Shown: in pieces, positions 11,401 to 22,237 of the stretch
Numbering within the stretch: position 1 is the first letter of the stretch
How the letters are laid out: each line of letters opens with the position of its first letter
Source: Zygnema cylindricum
Lineage: Eukaryota > Streptophyta > Zygnematophyceae > Zygnematales > Zygnemataceae
Assembly: GCA_037447655.1 (NCBI GenBank)
Contig: JBBHKE010001334.1
Coordinates: forward strand, 134,001-198,000
DNA length: 64,000 bases
Direction of reading: 5' to 3'
Position numbers and translations under genes: made by a program
Notes under the pieces: model-generated
Databases searched by the model: none
Told to the model about the DNA's origin: nothing
The model's input: only the letters and a program-made list of their open reading frames with translations

Positions 11401-14400
11401 AAAGAAAATAAAATAAAAAATGGGTGTAGGAAATGGGTAAAGAGGATAAAGAAAATGGGTTTAGTGGAAAGGGAGGACATGACTGGCTAACTCATGAATG
11501 TCATTTTTTGTATTACATGTCTTCTTTGATAGTATGGAAAAATGAGGAGAGAGCAAAATCTCAGCAGGTATAGGGAATAAAGAAAACAGGTTGAGTGGAA
11601 AGGGAGGACAAGCTTTTGACTGACTGACTTCATGAATTCTAACTTCCGTATTTTCTGACTGTTGGAATCACCTAGATAGTGTGGATGTGGGCATTCAACC
11701 TTCTCTGTCTTTTTCATCCAGCAGTCCTTCAATTATTCTTAAATGTCCGTGTTTTTCCACATAATTGGTCTTTGGGATTTTCTGGTTCACAAATCTTTGA
11801 CGTTTTCTTTTTATTGATCTTGGGCATTCTTGTGTATCTTGTGTTTTTTTTTTCATCTTCTTGAAGTTTGTACTTTCTTGTATGATGGCTTTTTTCGCAC
11901 ACTACATTGTGTTTTTTTGTGCAGCGACTTTTTAGAGACACTAGATACATCTTTTCTGATACTAAATTGTGTTTCTTGTAAAAAAATGAGTTTTTTGTGC
12001 ACTAAGTTGTGTTTTTTAGTGTTATGACTTTTTTGAGACACTAAAAAATGAGTTTTTTGAAAAACTCGATTGTGTTTTTTTAGTACAACAATCTTTTTCA
12101 ACGCTAAATTTGGTGAATTTGTTCCTTCTAGGAGGAGGCGGCTCTCACAGCTCAACGACTTCGAGAAAGACTTCAACATAGCGAAGCTCGAAGACAACTT
12201 TACCTCGCTATTATTCGAGAACGAGCTTCTCTGCAATCCGACCAATCAGATCGTCGAAACTGTTTCTCCGATTCGCCGGAAATTTTGGGACGTTTGAATA
12301 CATTGGTCTCTCCCTCTGGGGAAATTACACGTTATGGGTCGCCAATTGGGAGAAAACAGGCTTTTAATTACGAGGGAATTTTAAAATCTCGAGGGAGAGT
12401 TTATGAAGGCGATAGAGGCAGTCCGAGTGAGAGTGGTGGAGAAGTTGGTGAGAGGAATCATGAGAACGACAAACCGGGAATTTTATCTACTGCTCAGAAA
12501 AGACGAGTCAAAAAAATTCGACAAAGATTGGCTGCGAAAAAGTTTGACTTTTTGGAACCCGGATTGCCGGAGGGAGGGAGTGTCAATCATAAAAATGGAG
12601 GGAGTCGATTGGTCGGTATTGCTCGATCTAAAATCGTCAAGTATCAACAAGAGCTTCAAAGACAACTGGAGGTGAAGGGAGGAGGAGGAGGAGGTGGAGG
12701 AGGAGGAGGTTCTACTGCCATAGAGGCAACTGTAACTGAGCTTATTAAGGTGCGGATACTTAGAAAACAGCTTTCAACTGCTTTTTCACCCCTTTTTAAA
12801 TGTTATATTGTACAGGTTTCCTGTTTTATACCAATTTTTTTTGTTTGTCTTTTTGGGGCTATTGAGAAAACAAAAATGAGCCCATTTTGCTTGTGTATCA
12901 TTCATTTATTCTTTAACCTTTAAGGTCGTCTTTACCTCAATGTTTTATTACACAGTCATTGCAATAATTTTGTTTAACAAATGGGAAGTTTTGATGTAAT
13001 AGGTTTTTCTTTTTGGGATGGGTAAAGCTTTGGTAATCAGTTTTTTTTTTTTTTTTCTTTTTCTGTTCCCTCTTTTCAGATTCTTGATAACCGTGAGCTT
13101 GAACTTAACATTGCTCGACAGTTGGGTCTTATCGAGTTTCTTTCAACAACCATTTCTACTTCTCACTCTTCTCGTCCTCAAGCTCCCCGGGTTACCTCTT
13201 CTCTTATTCGTCTTCTCCGGGTTCTTCTCTCTCACCCTACAAATCGTCTTTTATTTGTTGCCCGGAACCTTTTGCCTCCTAGTATACCCATTTTGGCAGT
13301 GGCTTTAGAGAAATTTAGTAGTGTGAGTAGTACCGCGTCAGTCTCAGAATTGAAAACTGGAAACTCGAGTGATATAGTAGTAGACCCAGATACTAGTAAA
13401 GAAGTACTAAAGGTGAATGTTTCAGGAAAATCTCTTTTAACAATTAACATTCCTGATAGTATTCCTGATAGTTTAACTGACAAGGTAACAGTTTCTGAGA
13501 GTGAAGAGGATCAGAAATTGGATGTCAAATTGGGTTCAAAAACAATGAAAGGGAGTTTAATAACGGTAGACGGAGTAGTAAGTGAAAAAAAACAGGTTGA
13601 AGAAGGGCTCCTTGTTCAACTTTTTACAGCTAGGAAAGGAGAGGACACTCCTAGTAATGAAAAAAAGGGTTTAAGTGAAGGGATTGGGGAAACTAGTGGA
13701 GCGACTTCGTATGGAAGTGAAGAAAACGCCAGAATTATTACACTTGAGGGATTAATGTGGATTGTTTCGTCCATTTTGGGTCAGTCGGGAGGAGAAGAGA
13801 GAATTTTAGAAATGCAAGAAGATTTATTGGATCTTGTGGTGGCTTGCGAAATTATTCCTCGTTTAAGGGATTTATTTGCCATTTTTGACTGTCCTCATGT
13901 AAGTTCCACTTTTCTGTGGTGGTTGGATTGAGCCCTCGAATGTTGACAAGGTATAAATTCGTAGTCGATGTTACACTGCACATCGTTATTAGAGTTAAGT
14001 GAATAATGAAAATCAACACTTAATAGAATTAAGTACACCAAATCATTGTTTTGCCAGGTGACTCATATGGGCCACCTAAAATAAAAAGTGATATTAAGAT
14101 TAATTCATGATTTTGGGTCGGGAAACCTCACACTCAAATTAATGCTAGGGACACTAATAGAGATTGACAGTGTAGTCTCATACTTAAAATGTTAGTCTTT
14201 CCAGTAAAACTTCACTCCCCAAGATTGTGTTGGTTTTCTATGTTTAGTGTTTAGAGTGTGACGTGTTAAAATTCAGATTACTTTTCCATCTTTAGGATAG
14301 TTGTGTGAAAGCTGCATGAAATTGCAGTAAAGTTGCAGGAAAATTGGAGGAAAATTGCAGAAAGTTGCAGAAAGTTGCTGAAAAGTTGCAGAAAAGCTGC

Positions 14401-17318
14401 AGGAAAATTGCAGAAATGTTGCAGAAAAGTCGCAGAAGAATACAGAATGTTGCAGAAAAAGTTCCAGGAATGCGTCAGAAGAATGCAGAAAATTTTGCAG
14501 AGAAGTTGCAAGAAAGTTTGCAGAAAGTTGCAGAAAAATCGGAAGTTGCAGAACAATTGTGGAAAGTTTCAGAAATTTGCAGAAAAAAATCAGAAAAGTT
14601 GTAGAAATGTTGTAGAAAAAGTTCCAGAAAAGTGTCAGAAGAATGCAGAAAAGTTTCAGGAAAGTCGGAAAAAGTGCGCAGAAAGTTGCAGAAAAATTGA
14701 AAGCTGCAGGTAAATTGTATAAAATTGCAAAAAATTGCAGAAGAAATGCAGGAAAATTATAGAAGGTTTGCAGAAAAATTTCAGAAACGTGTCAGAAGAA
14801 CGCAGAAAATTCGGAGAAATGTTGTAGAGAAGTTGCAGAAAAAGAGAAGTTGCAGAAAAAGTGCAGAAAACGTCCATAGTAGTTTGCAGGTAAATTAAGG
14901 TTGGTGAGTCATCATGCACTTTTTAAAGTCTAAAAAAATTAACATGACCTTTTATTTTGCTTTTTATTTAATTTTTAGGTAGAAGGAGCTCCTCTCCCGA
15001 ATCCAGTTTTGCTTGGACTTCAACTTTTGGAGGCAATGACAGTATCAGGTGGGAAGATTTTAAACCCTGATGATCAATTAAGAGAGAAGACAGAAAGACA
15101 GGGGAATAAACATTCCATCGGAAAGGTAAATAACAGGGACTTGAAGGGAAGGTCAATAGGGGAGCAGGGAAGGTCGAGTGAGAGACTGGAGGAAAGATCC
15201 ATTAGACCGGAGAAAGAGATTCTTGGAGAACCTGGTATAAAACAAAAGCCGCAAGTTAGAAATGAACCGTCTATTTCAGTACAAAATTCTGGGATCTCGT
15301 CAAGTTTCGATGATGGAAAAGAGGTTATTGCAACTGGGAATGAAGTTGAGATGTCCTTCACAATACCAGAAATTAAACTACTCCCTTGCGAAGATAACAA
15401 CGAAGGAACAACGACAGAAAGACTTGACTTTCAAAAGTCTCAGATTCAACAAGTGGACGATGAACTTAGTGAAGAAGTCGACAACCGAAAATCTCCATCT
15501 GTCACGTCGAGTGGAAATTCTAAAACTTTTAGGGAAGATTCTAAACATTTTAGGGAAGATTTTAAAACGTCTAGGGAAGATTTATCGAAGGATAAGAGAG
15601 GGAAATCAAATTCTGTAGAAATTGGTGTTCAAAATATTGGAAAGCCCAGTCGAGCGTTTGCTGCGGTACTGACAGCTTTCGAGGAGACAGGTCTAGTGGG
15701 ATTGCCCTCTCTCCTGACAGCTGTCCTTCTGCAAGCTAATCCACCACGGGGTTCTCTCGAGCAGGTGTTTGGACGCTCCTCCTTCTCCTACTCCTTCTCC
15801 TCCTCCTCCTCCACTTTCTATTTGTCATTTTCGTTCTTTCTCCTTCTCCTCCTACTCCTCTTTCCATTTGTTGTTGTCCTTCTTCTTGTCCTCTTCTTTC
15901 TAGTTGGCCTTCTAGTCCCTTTACTAAATATAAAACTTGCAAAAGGAAGGGTCAGTTTGAAAATTTCTTTTGCAGAATTCTCTTCTCCACTCAGTGGTTA
16001 TCTGTTTTGTTTTTTGCAGTACTAAAAAATGAACCGTGACTCAATTTCCTGACCTTTTTTCTCTCGTTTGCCTTTTTTTGGGTCGAGTGAATGAATTACC
16101 AGTTGAATTACGTTTATTGTATTTTCTGTTTTAATTTTTTCCAGTCCCATTTTTTCTGCACTTTCTTTAACTCTTCTGTCTTCTTTTTTCAACTTTCTTT
16201 TCCAGGCTGCCCAAGCATTACCACCGAACTTCGAAGAAGTCGCCACTTCTGTTCTTCGAATTCTCAATAATATCGCTCGTGGAGACTTAATTCTTTTACA
16301 AAACTGTCTTTCTCAACCGGATTTAAGTGCCGAATTTTTTCATCTCGTAAGTTTTCTCCTCTCATATTCCATCATCCAATGGAAGACACCGGGTGACAAA
16401 ATTTATCTCCTTCTCAATGAAACTCTCTCTCTGATTGGTTACTTTTCTCTCCAACACGAACATAATCAGTCAGTTTTACGGTGGGGTAAAAATCCCACCA
16501 TTCTTCATAAATTAACTGAATTACCGTTTCCGTATTTCATAGAACCTTTCTTGTCGATGTTCCTTTTCGAGGCATTAATTGCCGCTTGTTTTGGATCGGA
16601 ACAAAATTGTCGCGTAGTTAGTGAAGAACTCTCTCTCTCTTGGATTTACTCATACTTAACTGAAAACCAAAATCCTGGTGAAAACCAGACTCCTAACCAA
16701 AATTCTGAAGTAGAATTGGAAGGAAACTCTCCCTCTCCTTCCTTTCCCTCTCCTCTCAACGGCTCTACTGCTTTAATACGTTCATTTCTGTCTTCCAAAC
16801 GACCCGGAAAACACTCTTCGACTACTTTATCCTCTTCTATTCAATCAACCTCTCTCTCTTCTCTCTCTACTACTGGACAATCAATTTCCCGACAGACGAG
16901 AGTCCAACTGTCAACTAATTCTGGACGTAATTCAGTTTCTAATCATAACAATAGTAATAATAATAATAATAGTAGTAGTAATCCTGTAACATTCAGAGAA
17001 CTCGAAAGTTCATCTATCTCGAATTCAAACGCAAGTATAGGAACAACAACTTCCCATACTGGTCAAACAAAGTCAAGAAAGGAACCTTCTGGAAGTAGTG
17101 TGAGAGCACCTTTAGATTCAGATTTTGTTAAAGGGACAGCTTCTGGAAATATTCGGAGACAAGGGTTTCAGTCAGGACTAACTCTAACTGAACAATGTCT
17201 TTCTCCCATAGTTAGAAACCCTAGTTTTTCTAGTGAAATTCGTGAAAAAGCGGTTAAGTTTTTTTCTTCGAAACTAAATGTTTTGAAAAAATCAAAACCG
17301 TTTTCGAGTGAGAGTTAG
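5457..17318 (+). CDS. SCAPER: SCAPER-like protein (S-phase cyclin A-associated protein in the ER), plant type, nine coding exons
   Basis: Coding exons: 5457-5897, 7321-8808, 9250-9347, 10326-10530, 11139-11396, 12132-12749, 13080-13898, 14979-15764, 16206-17318. All junctions are GT-AG and phases agree, giving about 1941 aa. Residues 93-147 hold the conserved N-terminal block (RAIDEIYLLCETENDI). Residues 148-643 are a variable K/E/S-rich exon. Residues 644-870 are a long charged coiled coil containing HEAHLAEIVRRAGDESSKVN. Later come NLLPPSIPILAVALE, IPRLRDLFAIFD, GLVGLPSLLTAVLLQAN, PNFEEVATSVLRILNN and LRWGKNPTILHKLTELPF, in the order known from plant homologues. A glycine run (about 1010-1020) and an N/S-rich tail segment are local features. 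Human SCAPER is ER-associated and linked to cilia and the cell cycle; the plant role is unclear. The N-terminus is uncertain because plant homologues have several hundred further residues before this block, so upstream exons may be missing. Confidence 0.9.
8968..9112. repeat. GA/GGGAGA purine tract in SCAPER intron 2
   Basis: Runs of GGGGGGGGAGAGAGAGA and GGAGGGAGAG words lie in the intron between exons 2 and 3. This is a low-complexity region with no coding content. Related purine words also occur inside the preceding exon (about 7540-7585), where they encode RGERGGE-type sequence. Confidence 0.75.
9354..9540. repeat. GAGAGT/GAGTGA microsatellite-like tract in SCAPER intron 3
   Basis: Imperfect repeats of the six-base words GTGAGA and GAGTGA run from just after the intron 3 donor. 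The same intron then holds a purine tract of GGGAGAG words at 9847-10034. Both read as purine on the transcribed-sense strand. Confidence 0.75.
9842..10034. repeat. Long GGGGGAG purine tract in SCAPER intron 3
   Basis: About 190 bases almost free of pyrimidines on the + strand, made of GGGGGAG, GAGAGA and GGGGGG words. It is followed by a second short GA run near 10147-10187. It is non-coding and lies between the exon 3 donor (9348) and the exon 4 acceptor (10325). Confidence 0.8.
10779..10966. mobile_element. TA-flanked MITE copy in SCAPER intron 4 (degenerate ends)
   Basis: The left end reads TA then CTCTGCCCATCACTATTAGCG. The right end has AATAACGATGGGGAGGAGTG. The interior shares the order 'TTTAGTG/TTGTG ... 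ACGTG(G/T)CAGAT ... GTCCAC(T/G)(C/T)CCTTAAATA' with the copies at 32511-32727 and 61764-61967. The right boundary is approximate. Confidence 0.65.
11541..11630 (+). repeat. Duplicated exon-5 end and donor inside SCAPER intron 5
   Basis: The last coding bases of exon 5 and the start of the intron (about 11375-11490) recur about 165 bp downstream. GAGAGAGCAAAATCTCAGCAG then GTATAG near 11549-11576 repeats GAGAGCAAAAGCCCAGCAG then GTATAA. It is followed by the same AGTGGAAAGGGAGGACA block. This leaves a decoy 5' splice site in the intron. Confidence 0.7.
13974..14172. mobile_element. TA-flanked MITE copy in SCAPER intron 7
   Basis: A 199-bp element flanked by TA on both sides (13972-13973 and 14173-14174). 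The left terminus is CACTGCACATCGTTATTAG. The right terminus reads CACTAATAGAGATTGACAGTG, its imperfect inverse. It lies 75 bp after the exon 7 donor and has no coding content. Confidence 0.75.
14318..14900. repeat. Minisatellite of AAGTTGCAGAAAA-type words in SCAPER intron 7
   Basis: About 580 bases consist almost only of diverged copies of an 11-15 base word built on TTGCAGAAAA/G, with variants such as TTGCAGGAAAA and TTCCAGAAAAG. Reading frames stay open across it in several phases because the word lacks stops, giving a false lysine/cysteine-rich peptide. It ends about 80 bases before the exon 8 acceptor. Confidence 0.9.
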
Positions 17319-18140
17319 TTTAATAGGTTCAACCAATTGATTAAACAGTTTAACCGCTGTTTAAAGCAGTTAAAACAGTTTTAGCTTTTTGTCATTCTTT
17401 CAAAGATCAGTACCAGATCAGTAATAACACCGAAAACATTTTTTTTTGCCTTCAAAATAAAGAAGAAAAAATTTAGTTAGGTTTATGATGAAGGTATTTG
17501 ACAAGTGTTTTTGTGAACCTTCCAATCTTTTTCGGAGAGTACAAAGGCAACCATTACAGAAACTACATGGAAAGAAAATTTAGTTCCGTTTTGCTGTTTT
17601 CTGCAATATTGTGATGTACTCCAGATCAATTACCGGTTAAAATGACTGGCTTCTTTTTGTTATTCGTACTCTTGTTCTTTGGCAGTTTTTAACCTTTCTC
17701 CTTATTACTTGATTTCCTTTTTTAGGTTTGAAAATTTGAGTTGCTTAATTTTTTAAATTAAAGAGATTGATCAGAAAACGAGTTTCGTGTCATATATAGT
17801 GTACCTTGACAGTTGGGATTTTTTTTTTTTTTTTTTTTCTTTCTCTCTTTTTTTGCAAAGCATTTTTTTGGGTTTTTTTTTGTTAGGGTTTTTAGAGTTG
17901 TACATTATGTCCGAAAGGAAAACATTTGAAAAACTGTTCCTGAAAAACAAAAAAATATTGGAAAAAACCTTTTTAAGTTTTTGTACAAAATGTCGAAAAA
18001 AAACAGAAGAGAAATGGGAAGTAAGAAAATGTAAAATGTATAATGTGGTTTAAAATTTGAAATGTCAAACTAAATGTAAACTGTCAAGTAATAAATGTAA
18101 TGAAATTTTGCAGTTGTATTTTTCACAATAAAAGGTTTCT
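17319..18140 (+). other. Probable 3' UTR of the SCAPER-like gene
   Basis: AT-rich non-coding sequence after the TAG at 17316-17318. Possible poly(A) signals AATAAA occur at 17456-17461 and 18127-18132. A run of 20 or more T lies near 17819-17839. Which signal is used cannot be told from sequence alone. Confidence 0.5.
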
Positions 18141-18410
18141 CGATTTTGCTGAATTGGGTTTTTAATTTAATTTAAAACATGAAAAACCAACTTGACAATG
18201 TCGCCATAAATCTTAAAATTAATAGTGAAACTGGAACCTCTTTGAAACTCTAAAAACAAAAAAAGAAAGAATCTTAAAGACGCATTGGAATCCCTCTAAA
18301 CGTCCTCACAAAATTTGATTTAAAAAAAATTGTTTGAATACCAAAAATATCCTTGAGAACCCGAATCAAAATTAAGAAGAAAAGAAAAACGTTTTTCATA
18401 AAACAGATAG

Positions 18411-18425
18411 TTTTCTTTCTTTCAT

Positions 18426-18461
<36 letters not shown>

Positions 18462-18492
18462 TCCTTCTTTCCTTCTTTCTTTCTTCCTTTTG
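18411..18492. repeat. (TTTC)n microsatellite
   Basis: Roughly twenty near-perfect TTTC units with a few TTCC interruptions. It is immediately followed by TTGCCAG and a short open stretch (18504-18686, MEELEKCHKE...). I do not recognise that stretch and do not call it a gene. Confidence 0.9.
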
Positions 18493-18889
18493 TTGCCAGG
18501 TTAATGGAAGAATTAGAAAAATGTCATAAAGAAGCCGATGTACGAAATCGTGGTGAGATTATCAAGAAATCGATCGAAAATTTGTTTGGCTTGTTAAAAC
18601 AATGCCCTATACCAGACATTCTTAATAATAAAGACAAATTTGACGAAGAATCAAATGGTATTCTTATTACAAAACTAATAGTTTGAACAAGTAATTTCTT
18701 GGGAACTTACAAAAAATTAGAATTTCTTTCCGTTTCTTGGAAATGAAAGTTTTTTCTCTCTCTATCTCCCTCCCTCCCTCCTCTGCCTCCATCCCTCCCG
18801 CCTTCCTTCCCTCTACTTTTGCGTCATCATTTATGCCTCTTCCCTCCTTTCTCCTTTGTCTCTTATTTGCCGACCTCCTCACCGTCCAC

Positions 18890-20475
18890 AAGGTATGAGC
18901 TCTATCCACACATTTCTTGCGACTCTTTTGTTTTATTTGGTGGCATTCTCTTTTACGGTTGGAAGTTTGCCTCCACCTCTTGTGGGAAAAGGGACAAAAC
19001 GTGGCCTCTCCTTAATGGCAATTGCAAACCTCTGAGGACTCTTCCCATTGAAAAGGGAAAGAGACTCCCCCCTCTTCCCTCTTGGTTGTCGTCGATGTGA
19101 CCATGAAAGCCTCCTCATTGTGGGGCACTGAAACTTCACAAACTGGATAACGACAAAATCGATAATGACGAACTCGATAATGAATGCCTACTTCTCGTGC
19201 CTCATCTCAGTTGTCACCTTTGTCGAAATTTGACGCATCCTTTTCTCCACCACAGTCAGGCTGCTTGGAGCTGTATTTGCTCCGGTTACGAGCAATGGGA
19301 TTGGCTGAAGCAATGTCGACTCCAGTAAGTGTTCAATATCGCCTCTGTGACTCTTTCCCAATCCGTCCTATCTTTTAGTTTTCCTGTAGAAATGTTTGCA
19401 GAAAAATGTCAACATGTTGGAGCGTATTGATCTTCCAATTATTAAATACACCAGAATTATTAAATAAACTTCTTCGTGGTATTTTAGAGTCTGTATCCTT
19501 TTCACTATTCTTTTTGAATTACACCCCTACTCATCCAAATTTTATACAGAAATAATTCACAAGGAAGTCGAGCAAAAGTGTACCGCAACTCATTTTGCGA
19601 AGGCTGATGCTTTTACGGGTTTCAAAATTATTTAACATACACATTTTAGAGAAGAAAACTGGAGAGGAAGAGTGTGAAAAGACTGAAAATTGCCAAATCC
19701 TCGCGATGTTTGCGGGACTTCCTGTCACGGTCACTGTAGCTAAGCGAAGGTTCTCCCTTCCCCTTCACTCTCCGCCTCACCTCCACCTCCTCCCACGTAT
19801 GTGTCGCCCTCCCCCTTCCCTTGCATTCTCCCGTCACTCTCGTCACTCCTCCCTCCCCGCTTCCCCATTCGCTTTGGCAAAGTTCAGGTCTCCTCCATTG
19901 GAAAACTTCCCCGTAGGCGATCGCACTTTCCTTTGGAACGTACCAATGGGTCAAAACATCCTTTCTCTCTTAGTTTTCTTAGAAATCTAAAACCCTAATT
20001 TTGGTTGCTTATTGATGATGTTGCATAAGACCATCTGTCAGAGGTGCAAATTGGTTCATATCTCTTTGCAATGTCCATGAAGGTTTTTCCTAGGGGATTG
20101 AGACGTTCTTACCGTCCACTACATTAGGGAGCGTTAAGTTTTAGGACACAGTTTGAATATTCAAGGTATTATATGCCCCGGGTTTTGCTAAAAAAATGTT
20201 TTTTGTTTGAGTTGCGATTAGAGATGGCGTGAAAGTGTCTTTTGATACGGGTTTAAGTCCTTTTTAAATCGAACCTCAGGCATTGGTTGGTCAAGGAGTC
20301 GCAAAAGATACCGTTTACTGTTCGGAATATTTTAGTTAAAAACAATGGCCTCAGCTTCGAGCAAACCCCTCAAAAGCACTGGCTTAAGCTTCGTGCAAAC
20401 ACCTCCAAAAAAATGACCTAAGCTTCAGGAACGCCTCCAGAACAATGGCCTAATCTTCGGGCAAACACCTCCAAA
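18890..20475 (+). repeat. Dispersed repeat of about 1.5 kb, copy 1
   Basis: This segment matches 53600-54850 in inverted orientation along most of its length. Shared blocks include TACGAGCAATGGGATTGG, GACTCTTTCCCAATCCGTCC, TTCGCTTTGGCAAA-like and GTGAAAGTGTCTTTTGATAC. At its right end (20340-20470) is an array of about four diverged words built on CAATGGCCTAAGCTTCGGGC then AAACACCTCC. No transposase or reverse transcriptase motif is visible. The element class is unknown. Confidence 0.7.
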
Positions 20476-20977
20476 TATGGAAGTACGCCCTTAAGATTTC
20501 CGTTTATCTTCTCCACGCTACATTTTGAAGAGGCTATTTGAAATATCTTCGAAAACATGTAGGAAATATTTGGTGAAAATGGCGTGTCAGTGGTGTTGGT
20601 GAACAAATCTTGCTAGCCGGTGCCTCAAATGCCACGCCTCGTGTGGACGTTGTCGCGCAAGTACATCAAGTTCCATCGCCCAACCTAGTTTCCCCAACAA
20701 CGCTACTTATGTAGTTAAACCAGTGTACTTCAAGTGACTATTTTTTGACCCAAGCATTTCCAAGCGATACTGGCCTACAAGCATTGTTGGGTTTGAATTA
20801 ATGCCTTCACAAGCATAATTGTCGTTTGAATAACCCTGAGATTAAACTTCTTGTTTATTTTATTTAAATGCTTTGTAATATGTCTGTCACTTTTGGGAAT
20901 GTCTCCTTATATTTTTATTTATCTCATAAAACTGAGTCAAAGCTGTCAAAAACTTTGTGCTTTGTGTAAATTCCTGC
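20476..20977. other. Spacer, nothing recognised
   Basis: No conserved coding sequence, tandem repeat or terminal-repeat pair could be identified between the 1.5-kb repeat and the hAT-like element. Confidence 0.3.
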
Positions 20978-20985
20978 GTTTTTAG

Positions 20986-21465
20986 TAGTGTTGTGTATCG
21001 GCAAGAAATTTATCGCGATTACAACAATACCGATAGTTATCGGTTATCGAACGGTTAGGGGTCCCGATATATCGCTCCGACACCAACAAATTCCTTATCG
21101 GCGATAAGTAGAAAAAATATAGTACGATATATAATAGTACTTTATAATATTGTATTCTATTTTTCACTGTATATAGCGTGGCATGCCACGTGTACCAACA
21201 TGTTCCGTACTCTGTGTAACGGAATAACGGCAGCTCAGTACGACAGAATAAACCGTACAATTGTACGAAACGAACCGTACAATTACTGCCGATAGTTATC
21301 GGTACCGGTGTTATCGCGATGAAAAACCGATATTATCGGATAAATATCGGTTTTTTATCGGCGATAACACCGGTGTCGATATATCGTGCCAGTATATCGA
21401 TTATCGGCCAGCCAAAAAAAGGTACATATCGATTATCGGCAAAACCCTGCCGATGCACAACACTA
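20986..21465. mobile_element. Non-autonomous hAT-like element (480 bp)
   Basis: The termini TAGTGTTGTGTATCGGCA and TGCCGATGCACAACACTA are inverted repeats. They are flanked by GTTTTTAG (20978-20985) and TTTTTTAG (21466-21473), an 8-bp target duplication with one mismatch, as expected of hAT elements. The subterminal parts are packed with TTATCGG/CCGATA words on both strands, a common arrangement for transposase binding sites. No transposase is encoded. Confidence 0.85.
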
Positions 21466-21695
21466 TTTTTTAGCGAACAAATACATTCGTTGAATGAACG
21501 CGGGCAGCTCTTTTTTTCCATTTGCCGTCTATAATCTTCGATGCAACAGTGGCATATTTTTTCGTGAGCGTGGTTTCAATAGAAACGAAACTACGCGCGC
21601 GCGTCACAAATACCCCCGAAATCGCCAATCAACAGGGATTTTACATTTTTACTTGACTGGCGATTTCGTGCGCAAAAAAGCACGGAAACTCACTA

Positions 21696-22235
21696 CACCG
21701 CCAATCGTTATTAGCGTTGTGTACGCTAATTCCGTCCCGCTTTTTTTATTTTTTATTCTCCATTAGTGTAGTTCATTCTATTTTTTTCTTTATTCTATTT
21801 AGGGTTATTTTCAGTAAGTTGTCTCTTAAATAGAGTGGTGTACGGTCAGCGTCAGACCGTACATAAATGTACCTTTTTAAGTTAAAAAGTACAATAAATT
21901 AGTTTTAGTAACCGCGGACGCATGAGAATGTGCGTTCTAAAAAGGAAAAAAAACCAGGTCGTAAAAAATCCCGCTCGCACATATTCGTCCGACAGCCGTA
22001 TTTCGACCGTGTGAATGTACGATTTGTGTACTATTTGTCAGATTTTGTACGAATTCCTATATTAGTGTAAGCATCTTTGCGGCCGACATTTTTTTTTTCA
22101 AAGATCCAAATTACCATAACCAAACAATTAGAATGTATGATTTTTTCCAAAATTTTCAAATTCTTAAATAGCGTACACCACGGTAATTATTTTTATACTC
22201 TAAAAAAACTTACACGCTAATAACGATTGGCGGTG
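21696..22235. mobile_element. TA-flanked MITE, long form (540 bp)
   Basis: TA at 21694-21695 and 22236-22237 flank inverted ends CACCGCCAATCGTTATTAGC and GCTAATAACGATTGGCGGTG, which match perfectly over at least 24 bases. The interior matches the 541-bp copy at 33080-33620, for example in CATATTCGTCCG, CGACCGTGTGAA and TTGTCAGATTTTGTAC. A TA duplication suggests mobilisation by a Tc1/mariner-type transposase; this is an inference. Confidence 0.88.
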
Positions 22236-22237
22236 TA

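Noticed and set aside
14333-14713. Long lysine/cysteine-rich open frames
   Set aside because: Produced by the TTGCAGAAAA minisatellite inside an intron, open in several frames at once.
18504-18686. Open stretch after a TTGCCAG acceptor-like sequence (MEELEKCHKE...)
   Set aside because: No family recognised, no second exon or donor found; kept only as a note under the microsatellite.
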